Source of the DNA: Pardosa pseudoannulata
Lineage: Eukaryota; Arthropoda; Arachnida; Araneae; Lycosidae
Direction of reading: 5' to 3'
NCBI GenBank assembly: GCA_032207245.1
Contig: CM063504.1
Span: 25,714,229 to 25,778,228 of the forward strand
Length of the DNA stretch: 64,000 bases
Under the pieces are notes generated by a model. The model searched no databases. It was given only the letters and a program-made list of their open reading frames with translations, and was not told the DNA's origin. Below, one piece after another: positions 1 to 11,533 of the stretch. A program made the translations under genes and the position numbers. Numbering within the stretch: the first letter of the stretch is position 1; the number at the start of each line of letters is the position of its first letter.

Positions 1-24
1 TCAAAACCAATCAAAACTAATTAC

Positions 25-93
25 CTGTAAGCCTTTTAATGATGTAACACCCATAAACAGAAAGACTCCATATAAAACTGGCATAGGGATAAA
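25..93 (-). CDS. Ndae1: SLC4 transporter, coding exon 20 (last one inside the window)
   Basis: It encodes [20 protein letters not shown] then GLQ, in phase 0 at both ends, with a TTACCAG acceptor and a GTAATT donor. [16 protein letters not shown] is the signature of a late membrane helix. The exons for the last helices and the cytosolic C terminus lie to the left of the window. Confidence 0.97.
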
Positions 94-539
94 CTGGTAA
101 AAAAAACAATTAAAAGAAAATTAATTTCAAGATCTATACCACTGTGAAAATAACATAATTTATTTAGATTTATAGAAGTATATGAACTATTCTTGCTAAA
201 AAAAAATGAATATTTACAAGAAATATACCTTTTAAAAATTCCAATATTTTACAATAAAACCTTACAAAACGAAAAAAAAAAATAAAGGAAAGGAAATTAA
301 ACAGATGAATTCAAGATATAAAAGGCTAGGAATACAGCCATGTATAAAAAAAAAGTCATAAAAATACAAGTGAGAGCAGGAATATTAAGTCAGTTTTTGT
401 AACCATATAATGCACTTACACACAAAGTATAAGTAAACATATTTCCAGAATAATGGGTTTCACATTTTGGAAATAATTTCAAAGAGCTAGGCATACCAAT
501 TAAACAGTAGTCTTGCCATAATTTACATAATATCTATAT

Positions 540-590
540 TTATCTATCTCTTTCTTTCTCCCTCTCTCTCTATATATATACATATATTTT
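540..590. repeat. Low-complexity CT/TA tract in intron 19
   Basis: A pyrimidine-rich run (TCTCTTTCTTTCTCCCTC type) passes into a short TA repeat. It has no coding meaning and sits far from either splice site of the intron. Confidence 0.8.
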
Positions 591-639
591 TTTCCAAAGC
601 AGCAGGCGATACAGACATTATACTAAAACCTTAACAAGG

Positions 640-932
640 CTGCAAACCTGTTACTCATTTAGCACCACCTGAGAAGCACATGTAGCTTAAGGTATGTTAC
701 GGATGCGAGTAACATTACTCCCGCTCAGTCCTTGTAGTTTAGAAGCAGGGACCAAGCAGAAGACCCCCAGAGGTATCATTTGAGAACTTGAAGGACTATG
801 TGACCACAAATATATTTTACGTGCCCCAGTCACCTTTAGCGAACATAGCAGATCTTAGACCAGCTCCAGCCCCAAACCCGCAGCCTTTCAGTTACGAGAA
901 TGCTGCCTTTGCTGACTGAGCTACTGCAGCTC
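640..932 (-). repeat. tRNA-derived SINE-like element, degenerate
   Basis: The stretch is richer in GC than its surroundings. Read on the minus strand, its start (about 932 to 866) resembles a tRNA 5' half, with GTAGCTCAGTCAGCAAAGGC as an A-box region and GGCTGCGGGTTTGG as a decayed B-box region. It cannot fold into a complete tRNA. It does not belong to the main SINE family of this window. Confidence 0.4.
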
Positions 933-1681
933 ACATATACATATATATATGTTTTTAAATAGGAAATTTTCTTAAATTTGTATATATTTTAAAACAAAAT
1001 ATATTAAACATATTTTCTGACAAACTTTATCTTTACCTATTGCTACTGTTAAATAATGAATTTAACCAAAATATTTTTTGCAAAAGATAAAATTTGAAAG
1101 TAAGACTTATGCACTGCCATGTGTTATCATCCAACAAGCTAATATCTATTACATTGTGATTAGAGACTGCAATACCATATACCAGGATACCAAATACTGG
1201 TATTATGAGCCATTTGTACAATTTTGTAATATTGGTATTCACAAATTTAAATACTATTTTTTTTTTTTGTATTTACTAGAAATTATAAAACATTTTTATT
1301 TTTCCATTATATATTCAGGGGTTGCCAATGTAGCAAAATAGTGTATGTCTTTATTTATATGTCTCTCTAATGGGCAAAATTAATTAGACTGTGAATACAG
1401 AGTTACATCAGACAATCTAGAGAAGTGATACTATATATGAATTATCCAAGGAGCAGGCCAAAACTGTTCTATTACAACTCAGCGCAATACTGCACACATG
1501 CAGAATTCATAGTCTGATATTTGTATCTGTAAAATCAAGGTTGTAGTTGTGAAGAAAATGCGTGATATTTAAAAAAATTTTGATATTTTTAAAATTTGGT
1601 GAGTTTGTTATTCACACTGTACTTGCACATCATACTTTAGGGTTCAAAATATTTTTCAGATTTATTATATACTGATAATAA

Positions 1682-1767
1682 ACCCATAATAAAGAATAAC
1701 AGTAAAAAACATAAAAAAATCTGTACCCATAATAAAGAATAACTGTAAAAAACATAAAAAAATCTGT
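1682..1767. repeat. Two-copy tandem repeat of 43 bp
   Basis: Two copies of a unit starting ACCCATAATAAAGAATAAC lie head to tail (1682-1724 and 1725-1767) and differ by about one base, so the duplication is recent compared with the decayed transposase next to it. Confidence 0.85.
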
Positions 1768-1825
1768 TGATAATATTTTGGTTTGGTTTCATTATTTATA
1801 TGATGAAAAGAATATGGTGGCATAG

Positions 1826-2270
1826 TGTAAAAAATGTTCAAGAGTTATTACAGTGAATGGAGGAAGTATAAGTGGACTACATACACATTTAATAACAAAA
1901 CATGATACAAATTTGTTAAATACAAACGAATCTAATTATGATGAAGCACAGTTTTTAAGCCATCAGGGATTTTAGATTATTTTTGGAAAAAAAAAATTGA
2001 TAATTTGGATGAAACTATAAGTAAAATGACAGCATCAGATGGATTGTCATTTCAAGTGTTTTGCACTTCTATTGAATTAAAAAAAATCACCATCTACCAG
2101 AGGTTTTAAAAATCTACCAACATTGATTAATACTGTAACAAGAACTGTTATAAACTACAGTTGTTCACAATTTTTTAAAACACAAGTTAATACAATTAAA
2201 AGTAAATGTTGAAAAATTTAGTTTTAATTTGATGAATGGTCAAGTGCAAGAAATGGATGCTATTGAAATA
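1826..2270 (+). pseudogene. Degenerate hAT/ZBED-type transposase relic
   Basis: From 1826 the frame reads CKKCSRVITVNGGSISGLHT then HLITKH, a BED-type zinc finger (C-x2-C ... H-x-H/H). After a stop, ETISKMTASDGLSFQVF appears near 2009, then in another frame RGFKNLPTLINTVTRTVINY, and near 2234 FDEWSSARN. This is the order of hAT-superfamily transposases, where the D-E-W-S/T block belongs to the catalytic domain. Several stops and frameshifts break it, so it is an inactive fossil. The C-terminal dimerisation region is not seen. Confidence 0.7.
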
Positions 2271-3100
2271 TAAATATTTATTTAGATATATAAATATTTA
2301 TTAAACACAGGAACACGTGTGTTTTCTTTCTTTTTCTAAAATTCCTACTATCGGTATTAAAACCAGTATTGAACTTTAGGTCCAATATTGCAATCCCTAA
2401 TTGTGATATTATGCGAGAGGGTAGGGGAAGAGATTTTAATAACAAAAGAATTTATTTTTGATGGTATCGCAGAGTGTTTGTCAAAAATACTGGAGCTTTA
2501 TGACAATCACTACAATCTGAGAATTATAATTTATTTTTATATTAGATTGAGGTGGAATTATATTAAGCTTTAACACTAAGTTTACTTGAAATATGGACAC
2601 ATATAATGATTTACATTAAACATCCAGCTTTCATCCAAATTATTAATGAAAACAGAATTACAGTTTTTCATTAAAAGAAATTTTAAATATAATTTACGAT
2701 AGAATATAATTATTAATAACTGTTTAATTGACATACATCTCAACAAAGTATTAATAAAAAAATTTTTAACTGTGAGCTAAATTCTATTGACTTCTTAAGA
2801 AATCAGATGTAAACAAGAAATGTTGTGCTTCCATATATTTGGTAGATACACATTGGTAAATGCAAAGGAATGTAGATTATGCAAAGAATATAAATAAGAA
2901 ATTAAGTATAGAAAAGAAGTAAGGGATGTATAAAAAATTAACTATAGTGTAAAAATCAAAAGCGTTAAAGAGTTTTAGAGCATACTTTGACTAGTAATAA
3001 TAAGGATGGACTTCTTATAATCTAATATGAATATAATGTATTAAATATGAATACATATATAATACTTATTTAATAATTGTCTTCAATGATTGTACCCTTT
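2271..3100. other. Intron sequence without recognisable features
   Basis: AT-rich intron DNA. Part of it may be a decayed continuation of the transposase relic, but I found no motif to show that. Confidence 0.5.
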
Positions 3101-3103
3101 TAT

Positions 3104-3290
3104 TGGTTTGGTTATGAGCACTACAGTCTACTGTTTTGCTTACAATGGCTTTAATAAGACCAAGACCTACTGCTAGCCAACTCTGAATGACTAAGAACAC
3201 CTATGCCAGCAGAGGAACATGAACATGTGAACTCTGGTACCGAAAAGCAGCGCCTTACCATTTGGCTGTAGTTTGGCTTTTTTTTTCATT
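3104..3290 (-). repeat. Main-family tRNA-derived SINE, degenerate copy
   Basis: It matches, on the minus strand, the family best seen at 19700-19874: an inverted copy of the tRNA-like head (the ACTCTGGTACCGAAAAGCAG block) and of the tail (GTCTACTGTTTTGC). Many substitutions show that it is old. It is in the same orientation as the host gene. Confidence 0.6.
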
Positions 3291-3541
3291 CACGCATGGT
3301 CTTAGATGCTGGGTCAGAATATAACATACCCTTTCATTGATTTAACAATTGAAATAAGCCTTTAAAGAATTCAACACTGAAATGAAATTGTAATTTGGAA
3401 CTCCATTTATCAAGTTAAGAAATAACAAGAGTAATTCCATTATAAAGTGAATTCCGTAATCTTTTTTGTTAAGAGATTTGATGTAGTAAGAAAAATGAAT
3501 GCAGCCTGTTATGTGCTAATGTACATAAAAATTACTAGTAC

Positions 3542-3614
3542 CTGCAAAACATCAGTAAAGAAGAAGGAAAGGCCTATTAGAAGGTACACCATGAAATGCG
3601 TCATTCGTTGTTCC
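3542..3614 (-). CDS. Ndae1: SLC4 transporter, coding exon 19 (short)
   Basis: A 73-nt exon completes Arg-900 and encodes EQRMTHFMVYLLIGLSFFFT then DVLQ. The E-Q-R-x-T start directly follows the previous exon's FYGVR, as in the family's F-x-G-x-R-E-Q-R-x-T. Acceptor is TTTATAG; donor is GTACTA. The exon is too short to show as a free-standing ORF. Confidence 0.95.
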
Positions 3615-4989
3615 CTATAAACAAATAAACAGAGTTTGAGATGACAAAATAAACCTTTTTTCTAAGGTTATCAGTACATAAAATGCAATGGCCCAAGTCA
3701 TCAATACAGGTAAATAATATTAATATAACAATATCCAAGGTTTAATACAAAAGCATTTCCCAAAAGTGAGTGTTTACAGAAATTTATATTAGTATATAGC
3801 CTTTTATTATACTAAGTTAGTTTAAAGTTTTAAATTACACTAGCCAACTTGTATCCAGCCTTTGGTCTGGGTAATTAAGGTTCCCAAATTATATTAATTA
3901 CAATATTCAAATTGGTTTTAAGACTTTATAACATTAACTATATAAGTAATTCAAAAAATAAAGCATTTCATTATAATAAAAATAACTCACTTATATTTAA
4001 ATTCAATTCTTATCACGAATTTAAGAAATATAATCTTAAACTAATTGTAATTGGCAATTTTCTATGCTAGCAGAAAAATGCCAAAGGTTTTTGCCAGATC
4101 ATTTAAAGTAAACAAGGAATCTATAAACAAAAATACTGCCTTATGTGACATAAAAGTAAATTGATTAATATGCAAAAATTGGATAAAAATGGAGAAACTA
4201 AATTCAAAATTAATGAATTATGCCAAATTAAAATGGATAAAATGAAATAAATCAAGTAAATATGGTTCCTAAGTAGAGTTTGATTGTTTATTGATATATT
4301 GTCCAATATTGATATTCTTCAAATATTGTGATAACAATATTTAAAATTCTGCTCTTAAAACATACCTCCCCCCCTCATCAATACTGTTTTTCTTTTGCAT
4401 GCAAGTTGTGAATTGCCAAAAGACATCCAGAATATTCTGCATATATCAATTTAAACAGTATTTCTCTGAATTACTGAATTCATTTGATATCCACTTCGCA
4501 TATTTACCAGCACATCTGATACAAACACAAGCCAGAAATCTACATTTGAAGATTATCATGTCTCGGTTACAGTCTGAAAATATGTCCCGATATGTTCGTA
4601 TGATGCCATTGGGTAAAAACAGAAAACCACATATGCTATTGGTTTCTAAGACATTGATATTCTCTTCTTAATTGCAATAATTTCATGTGCATGCGTTGAT
4701 ATAACGCCATAGCTTGCTATTTGAACATTTATATCTTCTGATAATATTGGAGACTTATGGTATTTTCAATGAATATCTGGATACTAGTAGTCTCTCAAAA
4801 ATAGTGATACCCATTTACATTTAGCTTAGTTATATCTCAATATATTAATAATATCAATATCGATTTGGGAATATATCAGGATATTAAATTTCTGTTATCG
4901 TCCAGCAAGAACAATTTAACTATCTGAAAACACATTTTAAATGCTATCAAAAAAATTGTTATTTTATCAGTTTATCTTTTAATTTTTTT

Positions 4990-5470
4990 ATATCAGCACT
5001 CAAAGCCATTAGTAATGAAGAAACAAACTTAACATAAGAAATCTTCTTGGTCAAATCAATACATAACATATTCTAGCTCATATGGGTATTGAAGGGAATG
5101 AGTGTGCAGATGTCCTTGCAAAGGAGGCACAGAATTTGGATCAACCTTTCACTGTCACATTTGGAGAAGCAAATGCTGTTGTTAAGTAAAAGATCTTAAA
5201 TCAGTGTTTGGAAAGCAATGACCCCAGATCTTGAATGACCTAGAAATTTGTCGCCTGCAATTGCAAGAATACATAACAGCCATTTTTAAAGCATGAAATT
5301 AGTTCCAGACAATACTACTCCTATTCCATTTGCAGAAACTGCCCACAAACTTTCCCTTGCTTCAGACCACATTTATATCAGTCAAGCAATTATAGTCTCT
5401 CTTGGTTCACAAGAAAAAAATTCTCCACAGTCATCAGGCTAAGAAACTGCAACCCTTGTCATCCAGACTT
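4990..5470 (+). pseudogene. Non-LTR retrotransposon relic, RNase H region
   Basis: From about 4996 the sequence reads SALKAISNEETNL, then near 5079 SHMGIEGNECADVLAKEAQN. This is the S-x-x-A-L-x-A-I and S-H-x-G-I-x-G-N-E-x-A-D-x-L-A-K pattern of the ribonuclease H domain in Jockey/I-type LINEs and their relatives. Stops and frame changes follow. The upstream reverse transcriptase is not recognisable, so only a 3' piece is left. Confidence 0.65.
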
Positions 5471-6597
5471 ATGGAAACATTTAGCCCACATAAACAAAAT
5501 AATAAGTTGCTTTAAAATGTTTCAATAATTTAGCATGTAATTAAAAAAAAAGATAAATATTTTGAATTAGTAATAGAATAGCTATTCAAAAGATGTTTAC
5601 AAAATGGAGGAACAAAAAGTATAAAAAAGCATTAGAAACAATGGTTTGTCAAGATCAGTCCACTCATATAGGAATGCATAGCCATACAAAGGATTCTATA
5701 TATACAGCTCTTATGCAAAATACCAACCACTGGTGATAATGACATCAAGAAAGGGCTGTTTTATCATATTTGTAGAAATTCAACAATCAAAAATACTGAA
5801 TTGGAATCAAAACATGTAAAATATTAAATGGTATTGTGTCAGTTTATCCTCATTATCTCAAAAATGGATGCTCAAAATCAAAGGAAATGAATTCTATGAT
5901 GTACTCTATGATTTATGTTTACACATTACTAATAACCTATGAACTTGAGAAATGTCACTTGTAATTCTGAAAACATATTAGCTGGCTATTTTATTTTATA
6001 AATGACTACCAAAAAATTTATTGTCTGCAGCTGATGAGAATAATGTTTGAAATAAAAGGAAAACCCCCCAAAATAACCCATCAACGACTGCTTAAAAATA
6101 AAATGGAAACTATTTTGAATTTTGAAAAACAAATGGCTACCAGAGGTTTTGTATAGGGTCAAAGTTTCTCTGTAAAAATTTTTGCACAATCACATTTACA
6201 GACAGATACAGAAACATTCTTTTATTTAGATTACAGTAATATGAGTTACTTGACAGAAGCAACAACTAAAAGAAGAGAAATACGCACAATAATAAAATGC
6301 AAAATATTGAAAATTTCAAACAGTTTACCTTAAAGATCAACATTATATAATAAATGGAATATATAGTTTATATTAACAGATAATTTAATTTACAGCACAA
6401 TATGTACTTTTTAACCTGAGGCTAATTGACTGATGTCTACTGTTAAAAGTCAATTCTGAATGGCTATAAACATTCCTGATAGCAATGGAATTTAAACAGG
6501 GGGCTCTGTTAATAAAAGGTAGCCCCTTACACATTTGATCATCATCTGGCTATTAACATATAGGCATGAAATAATAATAATTCAAAAGAACATTTAC
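5471..6597. other. Rest of intron 18, no gene seen
   Basis: AT-rich intron sequence. I see no conserved protein motif, RNA gene or well-defined repeat. Confidence 0.5.
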
Positions 6598-6776
6598 CTA
6601 ACACCATAGAATCGAGGTTTTTCACCTGGAGCAGAACACTTTGAAGCATATTTTAGAGAGTTAACATGAGTGATAGAGAGAACTGTAGCAGCTACAAACC
6701 AGGGTAACCCCAAAATAGAACATATGGCAATTAAATTGGCCAAAACAAATAAGTCAAGATGATAACCACATCCTTT
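6598..6776 (-). CDS. Ndae1: SLC4 transporter, coding exon 18 (KGCGYHLDL to THVNSL)
   Basis: It encodes [40 protein letters not shown] and [19 protein letters not shown] with two bases of an Arg codon. K-G-x-G-Y-H-x-D-L and [19 protein letters not shown] are nearly invariant in the family. Acceptor is TTTTTTCAG; donor is GTAAAT. Confidence 0.98.
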
Positions 6777-6922
6777 CTGAAAAAACAAACAATAGAAAAT
6801 GACAAATGATAATAGTAAGCATATTTCCACATGATTTATATATTTTGAAGTACAAACTAATGAGTGTAAATAGTTTATTAAAAAGGGAAAAAAAAGGATA
6901 TAGCTTAAACAATATAATTTAC

Positions 6923-7084
6923 CCTCAATTTGTTTTCTTTTCTGTTCACAATAAGAGTCGTAATTTGTTGATCCATAAAGACTGATGTTGTCAAAATCAA
7001 TGCAGGAAATGCTGCAAAGATTATAGTCCAATCTGGATTAGATCCAGTGAAGGGTACAATCCAATCTCTTCCAGACATTGATGG
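6923..7084 (-). CDS. Ndae1: SLC4 transporter, coding exon 17 (helix with VFMDQQIT)
   Basis: The exon encodes [40 protein letters not shown] and [16 protein letters not shown]-x-W-I-x-P, N-P-x-W-T and F-M-D-Q-Q-I-T are highly conserved in Na+-coupled members. It is phase 0 at both ends. The acceptor tract is a T-run ending TTAAG. Confidence 0.97.
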
Positions 7085-7565
7085 CTTAAAAAATAAAAAT
7101 AAATACAATCAGTATGTATGTATGTAATATCATAATTTATTGTCTCAAAAATTCTCCCTATCTATGCTCTAGTTTTCTTAATCTTAACTTTCCCAGTATG
7201 TATCACAGGGATTGGTATTCCTTCCATATTTCCTAAAACAAAAGATTGAATAAAAATTGCTATGTGTGACACTTTCTTTCCCTTCTCTAAACTTGTTTGA
7301 CGCTCCCAAGAAAAAATGGAGAACTTCAATTTTTCTAGTCTAAACAATTTTAATGCCATCATTTGCAGTTTCACCAATAATGTTTTAAAAGTCACAAAAT
7401 AAATACTGATCTAAAACTCTCATGACAAGTCATTAATGCGATTTTTTTTCTTCTTAGGATGGATTTTTTACATATCAAATAGATGAACATTTGTCTCTTG
7501 TCTTTGTAAGACATGTCTGTCAGTTCTCCATCATTAACATTGAAATAAAGGATTTTTACCTAGTT

Positions 7566-7721
7566 TTTTTTTTTTTTTTTTTTTTTTGTCTAACCTTGAG
7601 TTTGAAATAAGAGCCTTTCTTGTTGTAATGACTGTATCTCAGTTACTTTGTCAAGCAAGTCATGCAATTGAAAATATGGGCTATTTCTCCCATGTAATCA
7701 GTGAAAATATTTTTACTAGTT

Positions 7722-7788
<67 letters not shown>
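7566..7788. repeat. Poly-T tract and (CA)n(TA)n microsatellite
   Basis: A run of about 21 T lies at 7566-7587. A compound microsatellite follows at 7722-7788: about 11 CA units pass into about 22 TA units. Any open frame across it is an artefact of the repeat. Confidence 0.95.
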
Positions 7789-7792
<4 letters not shown>

Positions 7793-8363
7793 TGAAATTA
7801 ATAACATGTATAATTTTTAGGGCTATACTGAAGGGGTTTTGATTATAAATTTTAGGTCTTTATGCAGGTGCCTTCTCCAATTAACATCTGGTTGCAAACG
7901 ATGATATAAGCTCATGCTAGCCAGATTTCTTGTATAGGGGCTTAGCAGCCAATCTTCATATAGTTAAATATACAGGTAGTGTGACTAGCAGTAGTGGCCC
8001 TGTGTATATATATAAATTTTGAAATAAGTCCTTTTTTACAATTAGGAACCCAACTTCATTTTGTACTTTATAATATTCAATGTCAGAATTAACTTGCAAT
8101 CATGAAACTAATTGTAAAGTTTATAATATAAACAGAACAGACAAATTTAAAGTTTAAGGTTAGAGTACATTATATAAACATTATATATATATACTAAGCT
8201 CTTCTCCACTACTTTTGCAGAGAATTTGATGTCAAAATAACCAATTATATGAAGCTAAAAAGCAAACATCAGCTTATTTTGTATAACATATACAGGAAGA
8301 ACACATTAATATGTGCACCATAGAAATCATATAAATTAAATACTAGTACAAACACTTACATAC

Positions 8364-8477
8364 CATGAAAGTGTGAGGAACTTTAAGTTTAGGAGTTTTC
8401 AATCCCATTACAGCATCTATAACTGTCATAGCAACAACTGCCCCAAGAACTGAGAAATCAGCAATCGCAATGCGTAC
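8364..8477 (-). CDS. Ndae1: SLC4 transporter, coding exon 16
   Basis: It encodes VRIAIADFSVLGAVVAMTVI followed by DAVMGLKTPKLKVPHTFM. The V-R-x-x-x-x-D-F-x-V helix and the T-P-K-L-x-V-P loop after it are conserved in the family. It is phase 0 at both ends (114 nt); acceptor CTGCTTAG, donor GTATGT. Confidence 0.97.
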
Positions 8478-10007
8478 CTAAGCAGAAATACACTTAGCAA
8501 AATAAACAAAGTGAATAATATAAGAGCCAGAAACTAAAGCAATTTCTGTATCCCAAAAGTCATATGAAGTATTTAAAAACTGTCATCTTATATTTTTTAT
8601 TAAAATCTATTTATCTGATAGCACAAAACATACAAAAGTAAAAATATAATGAAAAAAAAATATATTAGAAATTGTGACAGCAAAAATGGTATTACATTTA
8701 TGCACAGCTTAAGACAGATAGAAAATAACAGTTTCTTTGTAAAGACAACCCCAATTATGGAATTTTACACAGGGTACACAGTAAAGACCTTAAACAGCCT
8801 TTCTCTATGTAACTGTTGGTCATACATATATACTTCTAATTGCAAGAATATTTTCAGTAAGATAAACATTCCGCTTGTGATCTTTTTAAATTTAAAATTC
8901 CATTTCACAAAATTTTATTTCTTATATGCTCTCTATCATTACATTTAGTAAACATTGAAATTTTTGTTAACAATTATAACACAAAATTCCACTTCTCTGT
9001 TAAAAAATGGATTGAAACTAACAATTTCAATATCTTTTCCTTCATTGCATTTGATTGGGCAAAAGATTAATTACAATATTTCAAGGTTGAAATCAGGTTG
9101 TCATGTCCCTTTCCCAGTTAGAGAGAGGACAGGGTTAAGAGCTTATTTTACCAGAATACAATATTTGTTCACTTTACAATGGATATACCTCTTATTTATA
9201 AACCAAGAAACATCCTCTCCCTTTCACCTTGCTATTTATATTTGTGGACAAGTTTCAAAAGCTTTCTAAGATGTGTTTGAAAAGCAAACAAAATATAAAG
9301 TAAAACTGAAAAACTACACACAGAAACATTCTCTACATATTAACAGAGTTTCAGACTATAATGTGCAGTCACTGAAATATATTTACTGGAATGAGAGGTT
9401 CTAGGAGATGAAATATATTTTAGCTATCCCATTAAAAAATATATATCTTTTTTGCCTTACAAACGTCATAGAGCATGTCTTCCTGTATGATAGAAAAATG
9501 GGAAATCTTTCATCACAGGAGAGGTATGGATGGCATGACAGTAACACAAACATTGCAATTAAAAGGCAAGGATGATTTGTGCTTCTCTCATCCATAAAAA
9601 AAAGCAACTTTTGCATTTTATGCATATTAATATGCTAAAATCTTGACAATTTTCATAGGTTAAGAGTGTATTATGGAAAAGGTTCCTACAGAAAGAGAAA
9701 ATTAAGTTTTTAAAAGCTTTTTAAAGACCTCTATGAGAGAAAAAAAATTACGGCTGACAAATACTTATAAATTTGATTACACACCTTCATAATTACAAAA
9801 CTTTTTTTAAATTTTCATAAAATAGTTTTTCCTTGCAGCAAGTATTATATAAAATGGAAAAGACGACTACCAAAGCATGTATATTTCAAACTCCTTTACT
9901 AAATCATTTCGTAAAGCTTCATAAAGGCTCCAATGATACATAAAAAAGCTTACAAAGTAATAATGATTTGATATTTTCATAAAATTCCCTCAAATAGCAG
10001 TTGAATG

Positions 10008-10009
<2 letters not shown>

Positions 10010-10038
<29 letters not shown>
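10010..10038. repeat. Poly-A tract
   Basis: A run of about 28 A lies in intron 15. It may be the tail of an unrecognised retroposon, but the upstream bases do not resemble the SINEs seen elsewhere. Confidence 0.85.
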
Positions 10039-10342
10039 GATAATAAAAAATATTTTGTTGAAACATCATGTTATGTCAGGTCATGCAATATAATTTCTAC
10101 TCAAAATTAGACCCTCAGTTTTCACTTTTAGTGATTTATTTCAAATTAAGCTGGTGTCAAAAAATTTGCTTGAAGATCAAAGATCCAACATGAATATTAA
10201 TGGTTTAAAGGACCTTTTTTTTAAAGATGCACCTAAATTTACAGAATTTTTAAGAAGAGTAAAAATTCTGTGCAAGGTACTGCCTACCTTGTTTACCCAG
10301 ACAGCACATCCATACTTCATATCCACTTTATAAATTTAAGCA

Positions 10343-10344
<2 letters not shown>

Positions 10345-10416
<72 letters not shown>
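10345..10416. repeat. (TA)n microsatellite next to a splice donor
   Basis: About 35 TA units begin some 25 nt into the intron behind the exon 15 donor. The tract is self-complementary and lies very close to the exon. Confidence 0.95.
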
Positions 10417-10419
<3 letters not shown>

Positions 10420-10441
10420 GCAAAAATTGAACATTACTTAC

Positions 10442-10720
10442 TTTGGATGCAAAAAATGGGGTATTTTTCATTTCTCGGAACAGGAGAATAAGGACGAATG
10501 TACCAATAAATAAAATGATGGACATGAGGAAAACATCAGGCACATAAAAGGGTGGTGTATAACTGCACCCTGGAGGAATAGACATTCCATCTATGCTTTG
10601 GCACTGACTTTCACTGAGGACTGTAACATTTGAAAAAATAGGAGACTGGCAAAGACACATTGGTACTGGTTTTGGCTGGTAGCCAGAATACATAGGAAAG
10701 TTCCTACCAATCTGAATCAC
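10442..10720 (-). CDS. Ndae1: SLC4 transporter, coding exon 15 (large extracellular loop and next helix)
   Basis: The longest exon (279 nt, phase 0 at both ends) encodes the extracellular loop VIQIGRNFPMYSGYQPKPVP onward, then YTPPFYVPDVFLMSIILF and a helix ending LLFREMKNTPFFASK. The loop holds four cysteines (residues 677, 679, 695, 707) and an N-V-T glycosylation site (Asn-686), as in Na+-coupled members. A long (TA)n tract begins about 25 nt downstream of the donor. Confidence 0.96.
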
Positions 10721-10827
10721 CTAAATGATGAAAAATGAAAATAAAATGAAGTAAAAAATTAAAATTGACATTCAAAATAAAATGCAAAATAAAATCTATA
10801 TTTTGATTTATCTATTATGGTTCAGTT

Positions 10828-10985
10828 TGGAGTGCTACAGTCTACTGTTTTTGCTCATGAGGGCTAATGAAATTGCTTAAAGCCAATTCTGAATGATTAT
10901 GAACATCTATGTAGCAGCAGGATTCAAATCCATGAACTCTGGTACCGAACAGCAGCTCTTACCATTCAGCCATTGTTTGGCTATT
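10828..10985 (-). repeat. Main-family tRNA-derived SINE
   Basis: Minus-strand copy with GGAGTGCTACAGTCTACTG at one end and the tRNA-like head (GATTCAAATCC ... ACTCTGGTACCGAAC) at the other. The central tail part is shortened. It is in the same orientation as the host gene. Confidence 0.7.
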
Positions 10986-11355
10986 TATTTTGGAAAATCA
11001 TTTCTTTTGATAAAAAAATAACAGAATTTAACATGAAAAAATCTAAAAATAAACACTTATATTTTATACTATTAAGATTTGTGCCAGAAATGAGATTATA
11101 AACCTATGTTCCAGCTTAGCACAAAAGTAATCCCAACAATGTATACTCTATGTAATAACATTTTCTGGAATCAAATACCTAAAAATCTATTTGAAAAAAT
11201 TCTAAATCATACTATTTCAGAAGACATACAAGTAGCCCCACAAAGCAACCAAAATCTGCACAACATACTAAGAAAATGTATAAAATGACAGGTATGAGCA
11301 TCCAAAGAAATTTTCTTTACATGCTCAGATTTTAAGAAAATAAATTTCAACTTAC

Positions 11356-11533
11356 ATTAATAAAAGCTTTGTATACAAAGAACACACATATTAATGTTGC
11401 AAAAATCTCCTCTGTGAATCGAGTGACATATCTGATTAAAATTGTAACATTACATGCTACAAGTATGAATAAATAAAAAGATGTCCATAGTCCAATCCAA
11501 ATTCGCATAGTGAGGTAATCAAATGAAAATTTC
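11356..11533 (-). CDS. Ndae1: SLC4 transporter, coding exon 14 (helices around YVTRFTEE)
   Basis: It encodes KFSFDYLTMRIWIGLWTSFY, LFILVACNVTILIRYVTRFT and EEIFATLICVFFVYKAFIN. R-x-x-I-G-L-W and Y-x-T-R-F-T-E-E are family signatures. The next residues should form the stilbene-binding K-L/M-x-K motif; here the aligned residues 655-658 read N-V-I-Q across the exon 14/15 join, so both lysines are absent. Phase is 2 in and 0 out. Confidence 0.97.

Noticed and set aside
6905..7108. Start codons at 7106 and at other exon edges, giving free-standing small proteins
   Set aside because: Their conserved parts are internal exons of the SLC4 gene; the apparent starts and ends read into introns.
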